From: Actinomycetes bacterium
GTDB taxonomy: Bacteria > Actinomycetota > Acidimicrobiia > Acidimicrobiales > Bog-793
Length of the DNA stretch: 64,000 nt
Direction of reading: 5' to 3'
Assembly (NCBI GenBank): GCA_021786195.1
Contig: JAJYNS010000091.1
Location: 1 to 64,000 of the forward strand
Shown here in pieces: positions 8,095 to 16,470 of the stretch (position 1 is the stretch's first letter; each line of letters starts with the position of its first letter). A program made the translations under genes and the position numbers. The notes beneath the pieces were generated by a model. That model was not told the DNA's origin. It searched no databases and saw only the letters and a program-made list of their open reading frames with translations.

Positions 8095-9444
8095 ATGAGA
8101 TCGACCATCAAGGGAGCGCCTTCGGGGCGAGCAAGGCGACGCTGGGGCGTCTCGGCCACGGGCGCTGGGGCGCTCGCCGCGGCGCTCGGCATGGCGGTGG
8201 TGACCGCCGCGCCCAGCTCCTCGGCTTCGGTGGCCCACGCGGGCACGACGACGATCACCTGGTGGGCCTCGCCGATCAGCACGAGCGGGCCCGACCTGCG
8301 CAAGACCCTGATCGCCGCGTTCGAGAAGGCGAACCCGACGATAAAGGTGAACCTCGAGACCGCTCCGACCAACACCGACACCAACAGGGCCGACCTCGTG
8401 ACGACGATCTCCGGTGGTGCGAAGACCCCGGACGTCTTCATGGGCGACGTCATCTGGCCCGGCCAGTTCGGCGCGCACGGCCTGGCGCTGCCGCTCTCGA
8501 AGTACCTGCCGAAGAGCTTCTTCAACCGCTTCGCACCGGGCCTGGTCCAGGGAGCGAGCTACGACGGCCAGGTCTACGGGGCGCCGTTCTTCCAGGACCA
8601 GGGCTTCCTCTACTACCGCAAGGACCTCCTTGCCGCCGACCACATGGCCGTGCCGAAGACCTGGGAGCAGCTCCAGTCCGACGCCGTCACCCTCGTCAAG
8701 CAGGGGAAGGTGAAGTACGGATTCGTGTGGGAGGGCGCGTCCTACGAAGGCGGCACCTGTGACTTCATGGAGTACTACGCGGACACCGGTGGCCAGGTGC
8801 TGAACTCGACGGACACCAAGTCGGTGCTGAACGTCGCGGACGTGACGAAGGTCCTCACGTTCATGAGGGGCCTCGTGACCTCGGGCGCCTCCCCGGCCGC
8901 GGTCGACACCTTCCAGGAGCCGCAGGCGATGACCGCCTTCCAGGACGGCCAGGCCGCGTTCCTCCGGAACTGGGACTACGCCTACTCGACGTCCCAGGCG
9001 GCGGGGTCCAAGGTGATCGGCAAGGTCGGCGTCGCCCCGCTGCCGACGTTCGCCGGCAGGCCGTACCCGGGCTACTCGAACATCGGCGGCTGGAACCTGT
9101 ACATCAACCCGCACTCGACGAACATCCCGGCCGACTTGAAGTTCATCAACTTCATCACCGGCGTCCAGGCGCAGACGATCGAGGCGAAGCCGCCGTTCTC
9201 GGAGATACCGACGAACGCGGCGGTCCGGGCCAACCCTTCCATCAGGAAGCTCAACCCGCCCTTCGCCGTCCTGGCGCAGACCAAGCTCGTCCCCAGGCCG
9301 GCGCAGAACCCGAACTACCCGAAGATCTCCCAGGCCATCTACACCAACATGAACTCCGCCGTGGCGGGCTCGACGAGCCCGGCGGCGGCTGCGAAGGCGA
9401 TGGCAAGCCAGCTCAACGCCGCCGTCAGCTCGAGCGGGCTGTAG
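8095..9444 (+). CDS. Extracellular sugar-binding protein of ABC transporter (family 1)
   Basis: 449-aa solute-binding protein that should capture an oligosaccharide, probably an alpha-glucoside, for the permeases downstream. The N-terminus has Arg-rich residues, a hydrophobic stretch (GAGALAAALGMAVVTAAP) and a likely signal peptidase I site VAHA|G near residue 49. There is no lipobox cysteine, although such proteins are normally lipoproteins in monoderm bacteria. The mature part is typical of SBP_bac_1: ITWWASP, IAAFEKANPTIKVNLET, YGAPFFQDQGFLYYRKDLL, MTAFQDGQAAFLRNWDY. Start ATG 8095 with SD AGGGAG. It lies 41 bp after the lacI-type gene and is followed by a strong hairpin that may keep its mRNA more abundant than that of the permeases. 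Confidence 0.92.
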   Translation: MRSTIKGAPSGRARRRWGVSATGAGALAAALGMAVVTAAPSSSASVAHAGTTTITWWASPISTSGPDLRKTLIAAFEKANPTIKVNLETAPTNTDTNRADLVTTISGGAKTPDVFMGDVIWPGQFGAHGLALPLSKYLPKSFFNRFAPGLVQGASYDGQVYGAPFFQDQGFLYYRKDLLAADHMAVPKTWEQLQSDAVTLVKQGKVKYGFVWEGASYEGGTCDFMEYYADTGGQVLNSTDTKSVLNVADVTKVLTFMRGLVTSGASPAAVDTFQEPQAMTAFQDGQAAFLRNWDYAYSTSQAAGSKVIGKVGVAPLPTFAGRPYPGYSNIGGWNLYINPHSTNIPADLKFINFITGVQAQTIEAKPPFSEIPTNAAVRANPSIRKLNPPFAVLAQTKLVPRPAQNPNYPKISQAIYTNMNSAVAGSTSPAAAAKAMASQLNAAVSSSGL

Positions 9445-9470
9445 CGGCGAGCCTGTAGACCACAAGAACC

Positions 9471-9502
9471 CGTGCCGGTGGCCGCCTGCGGCCACCGGCA
9501 CG
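9471..9502 (+). terminator. Perfect intercistronic hairpin after the binding-protein gene
   Basis: CGTGCCGGTGGCCG (9471-9484), loop CCTG, then the exact reverse complement (9489-9502): a 14-bp perfect stem between the binding-protein and first permease genes. No T-tract follows and the downstream gene has its own SD, so this is more likely a partial terminator or mRNA-stabilising element than a full stop. Such elements let the binding protein exceed the membrane subunits. Confidence 0.7.
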
Positions 9503-9526
9503 GCCCTCACGGTGCGAGGAGCCGAG

Positions 9527-10501
9527 ATGGCGACAGCCGAGCTGGTGCACGAGCCGCGAGCGCGATCAATGGCGGAGGGCTCGCCGGGGCCGATCGGCCG
9601 CGACCCGAACACCCGCCATTTCGCCCGGGTGGGCTGGGGCTTCTCGAGCCCGGCGTTCGGGGTCATCGCGGCCTTCACCATCTTCCCGATCATCTTCGCG
9701 GTGGTGCTCTCGTTCCAGAACGTCAACGTCACCGGGAGCGGCTTCGGCCTGCAGGGGTTCACGACCGCGAACTACCACGCGATGCTGACGGCGGGCCTGT
9801 GGCACCACGCCCTGTGGTTCACGACGATCTACACCGTCGTGACCGTCGCATGCGAGCTCGTGCTCGGGACCGTCTTCGCCCTGGTGCTCGAGCGCCTCAC
9901 CAAGGGCAGGGGGATGATGATGGCGCTCCTGCTCATCCCCTGGTCGCTGATCACGGTGATCTCGGCCGAGCTGTGGAGTTACATCTACAACCCAACCTAC
10001 GGGGTCCTCGGAGAGATCTGGCACGTGATCACCGGCGCCTCGCCGCCGAACCTCCTCGGCTACCCGCTCGACGCGACGATCGCCCTCATGTTCGCCGACA
10101 TCTGGAAGACGACTCCGTTCGTCGCGATCATCGTCCTCGCGGGCCTGGTAATGATCCCGACGGAGCTGTTCGAGGCGGCCGAGGTCGACGGGGCGACGGG
10201 CTGGAAGACCTTCTGGAAGGTGACCGTGCCGCTCCTGCGGCCGACGATCGGCATCGCCGTCCTGTTCCGGGTCCTGCAGGCCTTCGGGCTGTTCGACCTC
10301 CCCTACGTGCTCACCGGCGGCGGCCCGGGGACCTCGACGCAGTCGCTCGCGATGCTCGGCTACAACACAATGTTCACCGACATCAACTTCGGCCCGGGCG
10401 CGGCCGTGGCGGTGAGCACGGCGGTCATCGTGCTCGTCATGTGCCTCGTGTTCCTGCGAGCCTTCAAGCAGCAGGTCGGGAAGGAGACGATCAGTGCGTA
10501 A
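9527..10501 (+). CDS. Sugar ABC transporter permease (MalF/UgpA type)
   Basis: 324-aa inner-membrane permease of the binding-protein-dependent family with six predicted helices. The first helix is at about residues 40-65 (WGFSSPAFGVIAAFTIFPII). The EAA loop that docks on the ATPase is visible as ELFEAAEVDGATGWKTFWKV, then TVPLLRPTIG. ATG 9527 with SD AGGAG at 5 nt is preferred over the GTG at 9512. It overlaps the next permease gene by 8 nt, so the two are translationally coupled. Pairs with the next gene as a heterodimer, as in AglF/AglG or MalF/MalG. Sugar specificity is inferred from the neighbouring GH13 enzyme. Confidence 0.92.
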   Translation: MATAELVHEPRARSMAEGSPGPIGRDPNTRHFARVGWGFSSPAFGVIAAFTIFPIIFAVVLSFQNVNVTGSGFGLQGFTTANYHAMLTAGLWHHALWFTTIYTVVTVACELVLGTVFALVLERLTKGRGMMMALLLIPWSLITVISAELWSYIYNPTYGVLGEIWHVITGASPPNLLGYPLDATIALMFADIWKTTPFVAIIVLAGLVMIPTELFEAAEVDGATGWKTFWKVTVPLLRPTIGIAVLFRVLQAFGLFDLPYVLTGGGPGTSTQSLAMLGYNTMFTDINFGPGAAVAVSTAVIVLVMCLVFLRAFKQQVGKETISA

Positions 10502-11330
10502 CCGTGCCCGCCACGGCTGGAGGCGATGGATCAACGGCCCCTATATCGGCGCGGCGCTGATCGCGCTGTTCATCCTCCTGCCGATGTACTGGATGCTGGC
10601 CTCGAGCTTCAAGTCCCAGAGCAACGTCGGGGCCTACCCGCCGCAGTACTTCCCCGTGCCGATCAGCACCTCGGGCTACCACGCGGCGTTCGCCGACGGG
10701 TTCGGCGGGTTCGTGGTGAACTCCCTCGTGGTCGCGTGCTGCTCGACGGCGCTCGTGCTCTTCCTCGGCGTCTTCGCCGGGTACGCGCTCGGGCGGCTCC
10801 CCATGCGCGGCAAGTACCCGATCATGGTGTCCCTGCTCATGATCTCGGTGTTCCCGGAGATCGCCGTCATCGCGCCGCTGTACCTCGTGATGCGCGACAT
10901 CGGGTGGCTCAACTCCTACCAGGGCCTGATCTTCCCGTACACGGCCTTCAACCTGCCCTTCGCCGTGTGGATCCTGCGCAACTACTTCCTCGGGATATCC
11001 ATGTCGATGGAGGAGAGCGCCCGGATCGACGGCGCCGGGCCTCTTCGCACGCTGGTCACGGTGGTGCTCCCGCAGGTGACGCCCGGAGTGTTCACCGCGG
11101 GGGTGTTCACCTTCACGGCCTGCTGGACCGAGTTCCTGATGGCCTTGTCGTTCGACTTCGGGAAGAAGACGATCCCCGTCGGGATCGCGTCCTTCGGCTC
11201 GCAGTTCACGGTGCCCTACGGGGCCTACTTCGCCGCGAGCGTGATCGCCGTCGTCCCGATCGCCATCCTCGTGCTCGTCTTCCGCAAGGCCGTGGTCTCC
11301 GGCCTCACCTCGGGCGCGGTGAAAGGCTGA
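10494..11330 (+). CDS. Sugar ABC transporter permease (MalG/UgpE type)
   Basis: 278-aa second permease with six predicted helices: GAALIALFILLPMYWMLASS near the N-terminus, NSLVVACCSTALVLFLGVFAG, and so on. The cytoplasmic EAA motif is MEESARIDGAGPLRTLVTVV, then LPQVTPGV. GTG 10494 lies inside the end of the first permease gene. Forms the translocation pore with that permease and is energised by the ATPase encoded at 13155. The 85-bp gap to the GH13 gene contains no obvious terminator, so the operon continues. Confidence 0.93.
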   Translation: MRNRARHGWRRWINGPYIGAALIALFILLPMYWMLASSFKSQSNVGAYPPQYFPVPISTSGYHAAFADGFGGFVVNSLVVACCSTALVLFLGVFAGYALGRLPMRGKYPIMVSLLMISVFPEIAVIAPLYLVMRDIGWLNSYQGLIFPYTAFNLPFAVWILRNYFLGISMSMEESARIDGAGPLRTLVTVVLPQVTPGVFTAGVFTFTACWTEFLMALSFDFGKKTIPVGIASFGSQFTVPYGAYFAASVIAVVPIAILVLVFRKAVVSGLTSGAVKG

Positions 11331-11415
11331 CCGACTTTCTTGCCCGCAAGCACCAGCTCGAGGTGACCGCCACCCTGCGGCGAGCCCCTCGCCCGACCGA
11401 GCACTGGAGGAACCG

Positions 11416-13155
11416 ATGACCCCTGCCGAAAGACGCTCCGCGGCCGCGCCCGGTGACCCGCAGCCGGCGGGGGACGCCTCACCGTGGTGGCAGGGAGCTG
11501 TCATCTACCAGCTCTACGTGCGCTCCTGGCGCGACAGCAACGGCGACGGCTACGGCGACCTGCCGGGGGTGATCGAGGGGCTCGACTACCTCGTCTGGCT
11601 CGGCGCAGACGGCGTGTGGCTGTCGCCGACGATGCCGTCGCCCGACGACGACTGGGGCTACGACGTCTCGGACTACCTGGGGGTGCACCCCGAGCTCGGG
11701 ACGCTCGAGGACCTCGACCGCCTCGTCGCCGAGGCTGCCCGGAGGGGAATGCGGGTGCTCCTCGACCTGGTGCCGAACCACACGAGCTCGGCCCATCCCT
11801 GGTTCGTCGAGGCCCGATCGGCTCGCGACTCGCCGCTTCGGGACTACTACGTGTGGGCCGATCCTGCGCCGGGCGGGGGACCGCCGAACAACTGGCTCGA
11901 CTCGACCGGCGAGCCCGCCTGGACGTTCGACGCGACGACCGGCCAGTACTACCTCCACAACTTCCTCGAGACCCAACCCGACCTGAACTGGTGGGAGCCC
12001 GCGGTGCACCGGGAGTTCGAGCAGATCCTCCGGTTCTGGCTGGACCGCGGAGTCGCAGGGTTCCGTATCGACGTCGCGCACGGCCTGTACAAGGACGCCG
12101 AGCTTCGCGACGACCCTCCGGCCCCACCGGGCGACCCTCTTCACCGAGACCTGCTCCCCGTCTACAGCTCCCACCGGCCGGAGGTCCATGCCGTCTACCG
12201 CCGGTGGAGGGAGATCGCGGAGGAGAGGAAGCCCCCCGCCCTGCTCCTCGGCGAGACCTGGGTAGGCACGATCGATGAGCTCGCCCGGTACTACGGCGAC
12301 GACGACGAGCTGCAGCTCGCCTTCAACTTCCGCTTCGTGTTCGCCAGGCTGGAGGCCGCCGAGATCGGCGCCGTGGTCGACGAGACGCTCTCGAAGCTCC
12401 CCCCGGGCGCCTGCCCGGTGTGGACCGCGTCGAACCACGACATCTCGCGCTTCCCGACCCGATGGTGCGAGGGCGAGCCGGCGCGCGTCCGGCTCGCGCT
12501 CACGCTGCTGCTCACGCTGCCGGGGACCGTCGTCCTCTACTACGGCGACGAGATCGGCATGGCCGATGTGGAGGTCCCGCTCGAGCTACAGCGCGACGAG
12601 ATGACCAGGGCGGGCCGCGGCCGCCGTCACAACCGGGACCGGGCGCGTACCCCGATGCCATGGGAGCCCGTGCCGTCCGGAGGGTTCACGGCGTCAGGCG
12701 TCCGACCCTGGCTGCCGCTCGGCGACACGACGGCGCTGAGCGTCGCCGCGCAGCGCGACGACCCGGCTTCGACGCTTTCGCTCACCCGACGGCTGCTCGA
12801 GGTCCGCCGGCTGTACCTCGCACCTGGCGTCGCGCCCTTCGGCTGGATGCGGTCGGGCGCCGAGCAGCTCGTCTACCGCTGCGGCCGCCTCGTCGTGGCC
12901 GCCAACCTCTCTTCCTTACCCGCCGAGGTCGGCGGCCTGCCCGCCCGGCTCGCCTGCTCGAGCCGCCCGGACCGGGACCTGGCCGCGCCCGGCCCCCGGC
13001 CGGCGTCGGGCACGCTGGTCCTCGACCCCTGGGAGGCCGTCGTGGCCAGCGACGACGTGCTCGCCGTCAGCAACCAGGGGTCCGGAGCGGGTACGCTCGG
13101 TGACCTCGGCGTCGTGGCCCGGGACCGTCCCGGGGTTCCGGGGAGGGAGAGCTGA
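11416..13155 (+). CDS. aglA: GH13 alpha-glucosidase
   Basis: 579-aa (beta/alpha)8 hydrolase that should cleave terminal alpha-glucosidic bonds of imported di- and oligosaccharides, releasing glucose in the cytosol; there is no signal peptide. GH13 regions: GADGVWLSP, LDLVPNHTS (region I), GFRIDVAHG with nucleophile D219 (II), LLGETW with acid/base E280 (III) and SNHDISR with D342 (IV). The QPDLNW block is typical of the GH13 alpha-glucosidase/trehalose-type subfamilies. ATG 11416 with SD GGAGG. Its stop overlaps the ATPase start (TGATG). The C-terminal domain is Pro/Ala-rich and somewhat degenerate. Symbol given by synteny with aglEFGAK; maltose, sucrose, trehalose or trehalulose could each be the substrate. 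Confidence 0.92.
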   Translation: MTPAERRSAAAPGDPQPAGDASPWWQGAVIYQLYVRSWRDSNGDGYGDLPGVIEGLDYLVWLGADGVWLSPTMPSPDDDWGYDVSDYLGVHPELGTLEDLDRLVAEAARRGMRVLLDLVPNHTSSAHPWFVEARSARDSPLRDYYVWADPAPGGGPPNNWLDSTGEPAWTFDATTGQYYLHNFLETQPDLNWWEPAVHREFEQILRFWLDRGVAGFRIDVAHGLYKDAELRDDPPAPPGDPLHRDLLPVYSSHRPEVHAVYRRWREIAEERKPPALLLGETWVGTIDELARYYGDDDELQLAFNFRFVFARLEAAEIGAVVDETLSKLPPGACPVWTASNHDISRFPTRWCEGEPARVRLALTLLLTLPGTVVLYYGDEIGMADVEVPLELQRDEMTRAGRGRRHNRDRARTPMPWEPVPSGGFTASGVRPWLPLGDTTALSVAAQRDDPASTLSLTRRLLEVRRLYLAPGVAPFGWMRSGAEQLVYRCGRLVVAANLSSLPAEVGGLPARLACSSRPDRDLAAPGPRPASGTLVLDPWEAVVASDDVLAVSNQGSGAGTLGDLGVVARDRPGVPGRES

Positions 13156-14339
13156 TGGCTTCGATCTCGATCGAGAAGGTCACCAAGATCTACCCGAACG
13201 GCTTCGAAGCCATACACGAGCTCGACCTCGACGTCGCGGACGGGGAGTTCATGGTGCTCGTCGGCCCCTCCGGCTGCGGGAAGACCACGGCGTTGCGGAT
13301 GGTGGCCGGCCTGGAGGACATCACGGGCGGGACGCTTCGGATCGGCGACCGGATCGTGAACGACGTGTCCTCGAAGGACCGCGACATCGCGATGGTGTTC
13401 CAGAACTACGCCCTCTACCCCCACATGACCGTCGCCGAGAACATCGGCTTCGCGCTGAAGCTGCGCAAGATACCGAAGGCGGAGATCAAGAAGAAGGTCG
13501 AGGACGCCGCGGCGATCCTCGGGCTCACCGAGTGGCTCGATCGCAAGCCGGGGCAGCTCTCCGGGGGCCAGCGCCAGCGGGTCGCGATGGGTCGGGCCAT
13601 CGTCCGGGAGCCGAGCGTCTTCCTGATGGACGAGCCGCTGTCGAACCTCGACGCGAAGCTGCGGGTGCAGATGCGCGCCGAGGTCGCCCGCATCCAGCGC
13701 CGCCTCAACGTCGCGACGCTCTACGTCACCCACGACCAGGTCGAGGCGATGACGATGGGCGACCGGGTCGCCGTGATGCGCGCCGGGCTGCTGCAGCAGT
13801 GCGACAAGCCCCAGGTCCTCTACGATCACCCGGTCAACCTGTTCGTCGCCGGGTTCATGGGCTCGCCGGCGATGAACCTGTTCGACGCGACGCTCGGGGA
13901 GGGTGCGGCGACGGCGCTCGTGGGCAGCCAGAAGCTCGAACTGCCGAGCTCGCTCCACGCGATCCGCCCGGCGCTCAAGTCCTACGCCAACCGGCCGGTC
14001 ATCATCGGCATCCGTCCGGAGGACCTGCCGGTGGCGGGCGACGAGCCGGCCGCGATCGACGAGGCGGTCTACTTCGAGGGCGACGTCGAGCTCGTCGAGG
14101 CGCTCGGGTCCGAGCTGCTCGTCCACTTCACGACCGACGCCCACCGGGTCGAGGCCGAGGGGGCGAAGGACGCCGACTCCGAGGGACTAAGCGCCGGCGC
14201 CCTCACCAAAGGCGGCGAGGGCGTGGCACGCGTCGAGCCCCGCTCGCAGCTCGTCGTGGGGCGCCGAGTGCGGTTCCGCATCGACCCGGCGCGCTTCCAC
14301 TTCTTCGACCCGGCGAGCGGCCTGTCGATCACGAGCTGA
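13155..14339 (+). CDS. Sugar ABC transporter ATPase (MalK/UgpC/MsmK type)
   Basis: 394-aa ATPase. Walker A GPSGCGKTT near residue 38, Q-loop VFQNYALYP, ABC signature LSGGQRQRVAMGRA, Walker B VFLMDEPLSNLDA and H-loop YVTHD are all intact. The C-terminal TOBE/OB regulatory region (VIIGIRPEDLPV and onward) is longer than average, with a Gly/Glu-rich insertion around residues 335-360. The start overlaps the glucosidase stop by 1 nt. Such ATPases often serve several sugar importers in the same cell, so it may also energise others. Last gene of the alpha-glucoside operon; a hairpin at 14381-14399 follows. Confidence 0.95.
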   Translation: MASISIEKVTKIYPNGFEAIHELDLDVADGEFMVLVGPSGCGKTTALRMVAGLEDITGGTLRIGDRIVNDVSSKDRDIAMVFQNYALYPHMTVAENIGFALKLRKIPKAEIKKKVEDAAAILGLTEWLDRKPGQLSGGQRQRVAMGRAIVREPSVFLMDEPLSNLDAKLRVQMRAEVARIQRRLNVATLYVTHDQVEAMTMGDRVAVMRAGLLQQCDKPQVLYDHPVNLFVAGFMGSPAMNLFDATLGEGAATALVGSQKLELPSSLHAIRPALKSYANRPVIIGIRPEDLPVAGDEPAAIDEAVYFEGDVELVEALGSELLVHFTTDAHRVEAEGAKDADSEGLSAGALTKGGEGVARVEPRSQLVVGRRVRFRIDPARFHFFDPASGLSITS

Positions 14340-14358
14340 TCGGCTCGGGTCCGCCGCG

Positions 14359-16356
14359 CTAGGCCTCCGGCCCGGGCCCCGCGCCGGCAAGGCCGGCGCC
14401 GCCGTGGGAGGCACCGAGCTCTTCGGCGAGGCCCTCGCCGGGTGGCTGTCCGTGCCCTGGCCCGGTGTCGTGGGCCGCGCCGCCAGAGCGGTTCCACTGG
14501 CGCCAGACCAGCCGGTGGAGGGGGACGAGCCGTGGCACGTCGCGAAGCCCGGGGAGGAACGGGACCGCGAGGAGCAGGATCGTCGCCACCCCGGTGAGGT
14601 AGACGGCGATGAGGTCGACGCTCGAGGAGCTGCGGATCCCCGGCACCTGGTACCACAGCGTGTACAGCCACAGCCACGGCTGGCCGGGGTAGCTCCCGGT
14701 CTCGTTCATGACACCCCACTGGTTGCCGGTGAGGTGCTGGGCGGCGGCGAGCGAGGCGAAGTACTGGCCGTCCTCGAGGAACAGCAACGGCTTGGTGAAG
14801 TTCGTGCCGTAGAACGGCTGCTTCGCCACGAGGTCGGCGTCGAGGGCGCCGCTTCGGGCCATCGTGAGCTCGGTGTCGAGCAGCACGGGCACCGGTCCGT
14901 CGGCCGCCTTCGGGAGCACCGGCGCGCCCCCGGCGGTGAAGCGCACGTGCGGCAGGACCCGCTGGTACGCGGCGAGCCAGGCTCGCCGGGTGGCCCCCGG
15001 CGCCGACTCGTAGCGGGAGAGCTCGGGGGCGACCGCCGGGTCCGTCGGGGCGATGCGCGAGAGGGGATCGAGGACGAACGAGCGCGCAGGGTCGATCGGC
15101 TCGAGCACGCCGGTGGCGCGCTGCCAGGAGACGCCGATCCCCTGGACGAATGCGCTGCCGTTGTTGTACGGCGGCCCGTAGGTCGCCGTCTCGCTCGTCC
15201 CGGCGAGCTCGCTCGCCGCGGTGCCGAGGAAGTCGGCGGGGGCCGCCTTCGCCCAGCTGGCGAGCGTGACGGGCGGCTCGTCCGGCGAGGAGAACAGCCC
15301 GGCGAGCAGGAACACGAGGACGAGGACCACGGCCGTCGCGGCCGTCGCCTCCTTCAGGATGTCGTAGCGGCGGGTCGGGCCGCGCCAGGGGGCCGCGTCC
15401 GACGCCGCGAGCGCACGCCGCCGCTCGGCGCCGCGCCTGCCCGGGGCCGTCCGGCGGACCGGGAGGGGGTGGGAGACGCCCCGGACGCGCACGAGCAGGA
15501 TGTGCGCCCCGACGATGGCGACGAGCACGAGCGGCAGCAGCACGACGTGCCAGAGCAGCATCTGGCCGAAGTTCATGAGGTTGAAGAACCCGATCCCGGC
15601 GGCGTTCATCGCGTCCTTGCCGTTGGTCGAGATCCACTGGGAGTCGAAGTTCTGCTGGGAGTTGTACCCGGTGAAGCACTCGACGACCGACGCGACGAAG
15701 GCCACCACGCCGGTGATCCAGGTCAGGGCTCGCTTGCCGCGCCACGCCGCCATCCAGAACTTTCCCCAGAGGTGGATCACCAAAAGGGCCATGAACAGCT
15801 CGACGCTCCAGAGGTGGAGGCTGTTGAAGAAGTGCCCGACCGGGTTCGTGTGCCACCAGTCCACGCCCCCGAGCGCAATGGCGAGTCCCGAGAGGATCGC
15901 CGTGCCGAGCGCCGCCAGGGAGGCGACGCCGAAGACGTAGACCCAGGACGCGACGTACGCAGGCTGGCGGTCGGGGAGCAGCTTCTCGGGGGGGAGCGCG
16001 CCGAGCGCGAGCCGCCGGACTCGCGCTGTCCACATCCTCGCGTCGGCGGACCGCTCCCTCGCCGCCGTGCGCCCGCCGTCCTCCTCGTGCTGCGCGTCCG
16101 CACCGGCGCCGTCCCCGCCGTCCCCGCCGTCCCCGCCGTCCCCGCCGGCCTCCCGGGTGCCCGGTGCCTCGGCGCCCTGTGCGGCCCGCCCCCCAGGGTG
16201 GGGGAAGGGCAGGAGGAGGGCGGCGCCGAAGACGACGACCATCGCCAGGATGAGCGCGAGGTTCGACTCGGAGACCTGGAAGATCGACCAGTGCATGTAG
16301 TGCCCGGGCCGGTTGAGGTCGATCGCCGACGCAAGTACTGCTGCGACCGAGGTCAT
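14359..16356 (-). CDS. Cytochrome b/b6-type membrane protein, divergent and enlarged
   Basis: 665 aa. Two bis-histidine helices identify a cytochrome b N-domain: H-LWSVELFMALLVI-H (13 residues between) and H-VVLLPLVLVAIVGA-H (14 between, as in b6 proteins). A lone N-terminal helix (LALILAMVVVFGAALLLPF) and a Gly-Gly-Asp repeat precede it. About 200 non-membrane residues (roughly 365-570) separate the fifth core helix from the C-terminal helices. The quinol-site motif PEWY is not found; the nearest region reads GQPWLWLYTLWYQVPG. No Rieske or cytochrome c gene is adjacent. ATG 16356 has SD GGGGAG. Probably a quinone-oxidising or -reducing heme protein, but not a standard QcrB. A 15-bp motif shared with ctaB lies 90 nt upstream. 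Confidence 0.85.
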   Translation of the reverse strand: MTSVAAVLASAIDLNRPGHYMHWSIFQVSESNLALILAMVVVFGAALLLPFPHPGGRAAQGAEAPGTREAGGDGGDGGDGGDGAGADAQHEEDGGRTAARERSADARMWTARVRRLALGALPPEKLLPDRQPAYVASWVYVFGVASLAALGTAILSGLAIALGGVDWWHTNPVGHFFNSLHLWSVELFMALLVIHLWGKFWMAAWRGKRALTWITGVVAFVASVVECFTGYNSQQNFDSQWISTNGKDAMNAAGIGFFNLMNFGQMLLWHVVLLPLVLVAIVGAHILLVRVRGVSHPLPVRRTAPGRRGAERRRALAASDAAPWRGPTRRYDILKEATAATAVVLVLVFLLAGLFSSPDEPPVTLASWAKAAPADFLGTAASELAGTSETATYGPPYNNGSAFVQGIGVSWQRATGVLEPIDPARSFVLDPLSRIAPTDPAVAPELSRYESAPGATRRAWLAAYQRVLPHVRFTAGGAPVLPKAADGPVPVLLDTELTMARSGALDADLVAKQPFYGTNFTKPLLFLEDGQYFASLAAAQHLTGNQWGVMNETGSYPGQPWLWLYTLWYQVPGIRSSSSVDLIAVYLTGVATILLLAVPFLPGLRDVPRLVPLHRLVWRQWNRSGGAAHDTGPGHGQPPGEGLAEELGASHGGAGLAGAGPGPEA
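14381..14399. terminator. Hairpin between converging operons
   Basis: GCGCCGGC (14381-14388) and its reverse complement (14392-14399) with a 3-nt loop lie just beyond the ATPase stop and inside the last codons of the converging cytochrome b gene. It could end transcription of the alpha-glucoside operon. No U-tract is visible, so the call is weak. Confidence 0.35.
16111..16146 (-). repeat. 9-bp tandem repeat coding Gly-Gly-Asp
   Basis: Four perfect copies of GTCCCCGCC on the + strand, read on the - strand as a Gly-Gly-Asp run inside the cytochrome b gene. It lies in the cytoplasmic or periplasmic linker between the first helix and the heme domain. A repeat of this kind can change copy number by slippage without breaking the frame. 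Confidence 0.85.
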
Positions 16357-16445
16357 CGCATGCTCCCCTACGCTCCCGTCCGCCCTGCCGCTCCCGACAA
16401 CGGATCGACGGGACTACAGGCTGGACCCTAATACAGGGACGCTCC

Positions 16446-16460
16446 AGGGTCGAAGGTCCC
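16446..16460 (-). promoter_or_regulatory. Putative shared respiratory-gene motif upstream of cytochrome b
   Basis: The + strand reads AGGGTCGAAGGTCCC, identical at 14 of 15 positions to the element upstream of ctaB (2619-2633) and in the same orientation relative to the gene. It is 90-104 nt upstream of the cytochrome b start, in the 114-bp gap after the GMC oxidoreductase gene. Confidence 0.45.
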
Positions 16461-16470
16461 AATGGTCCTC

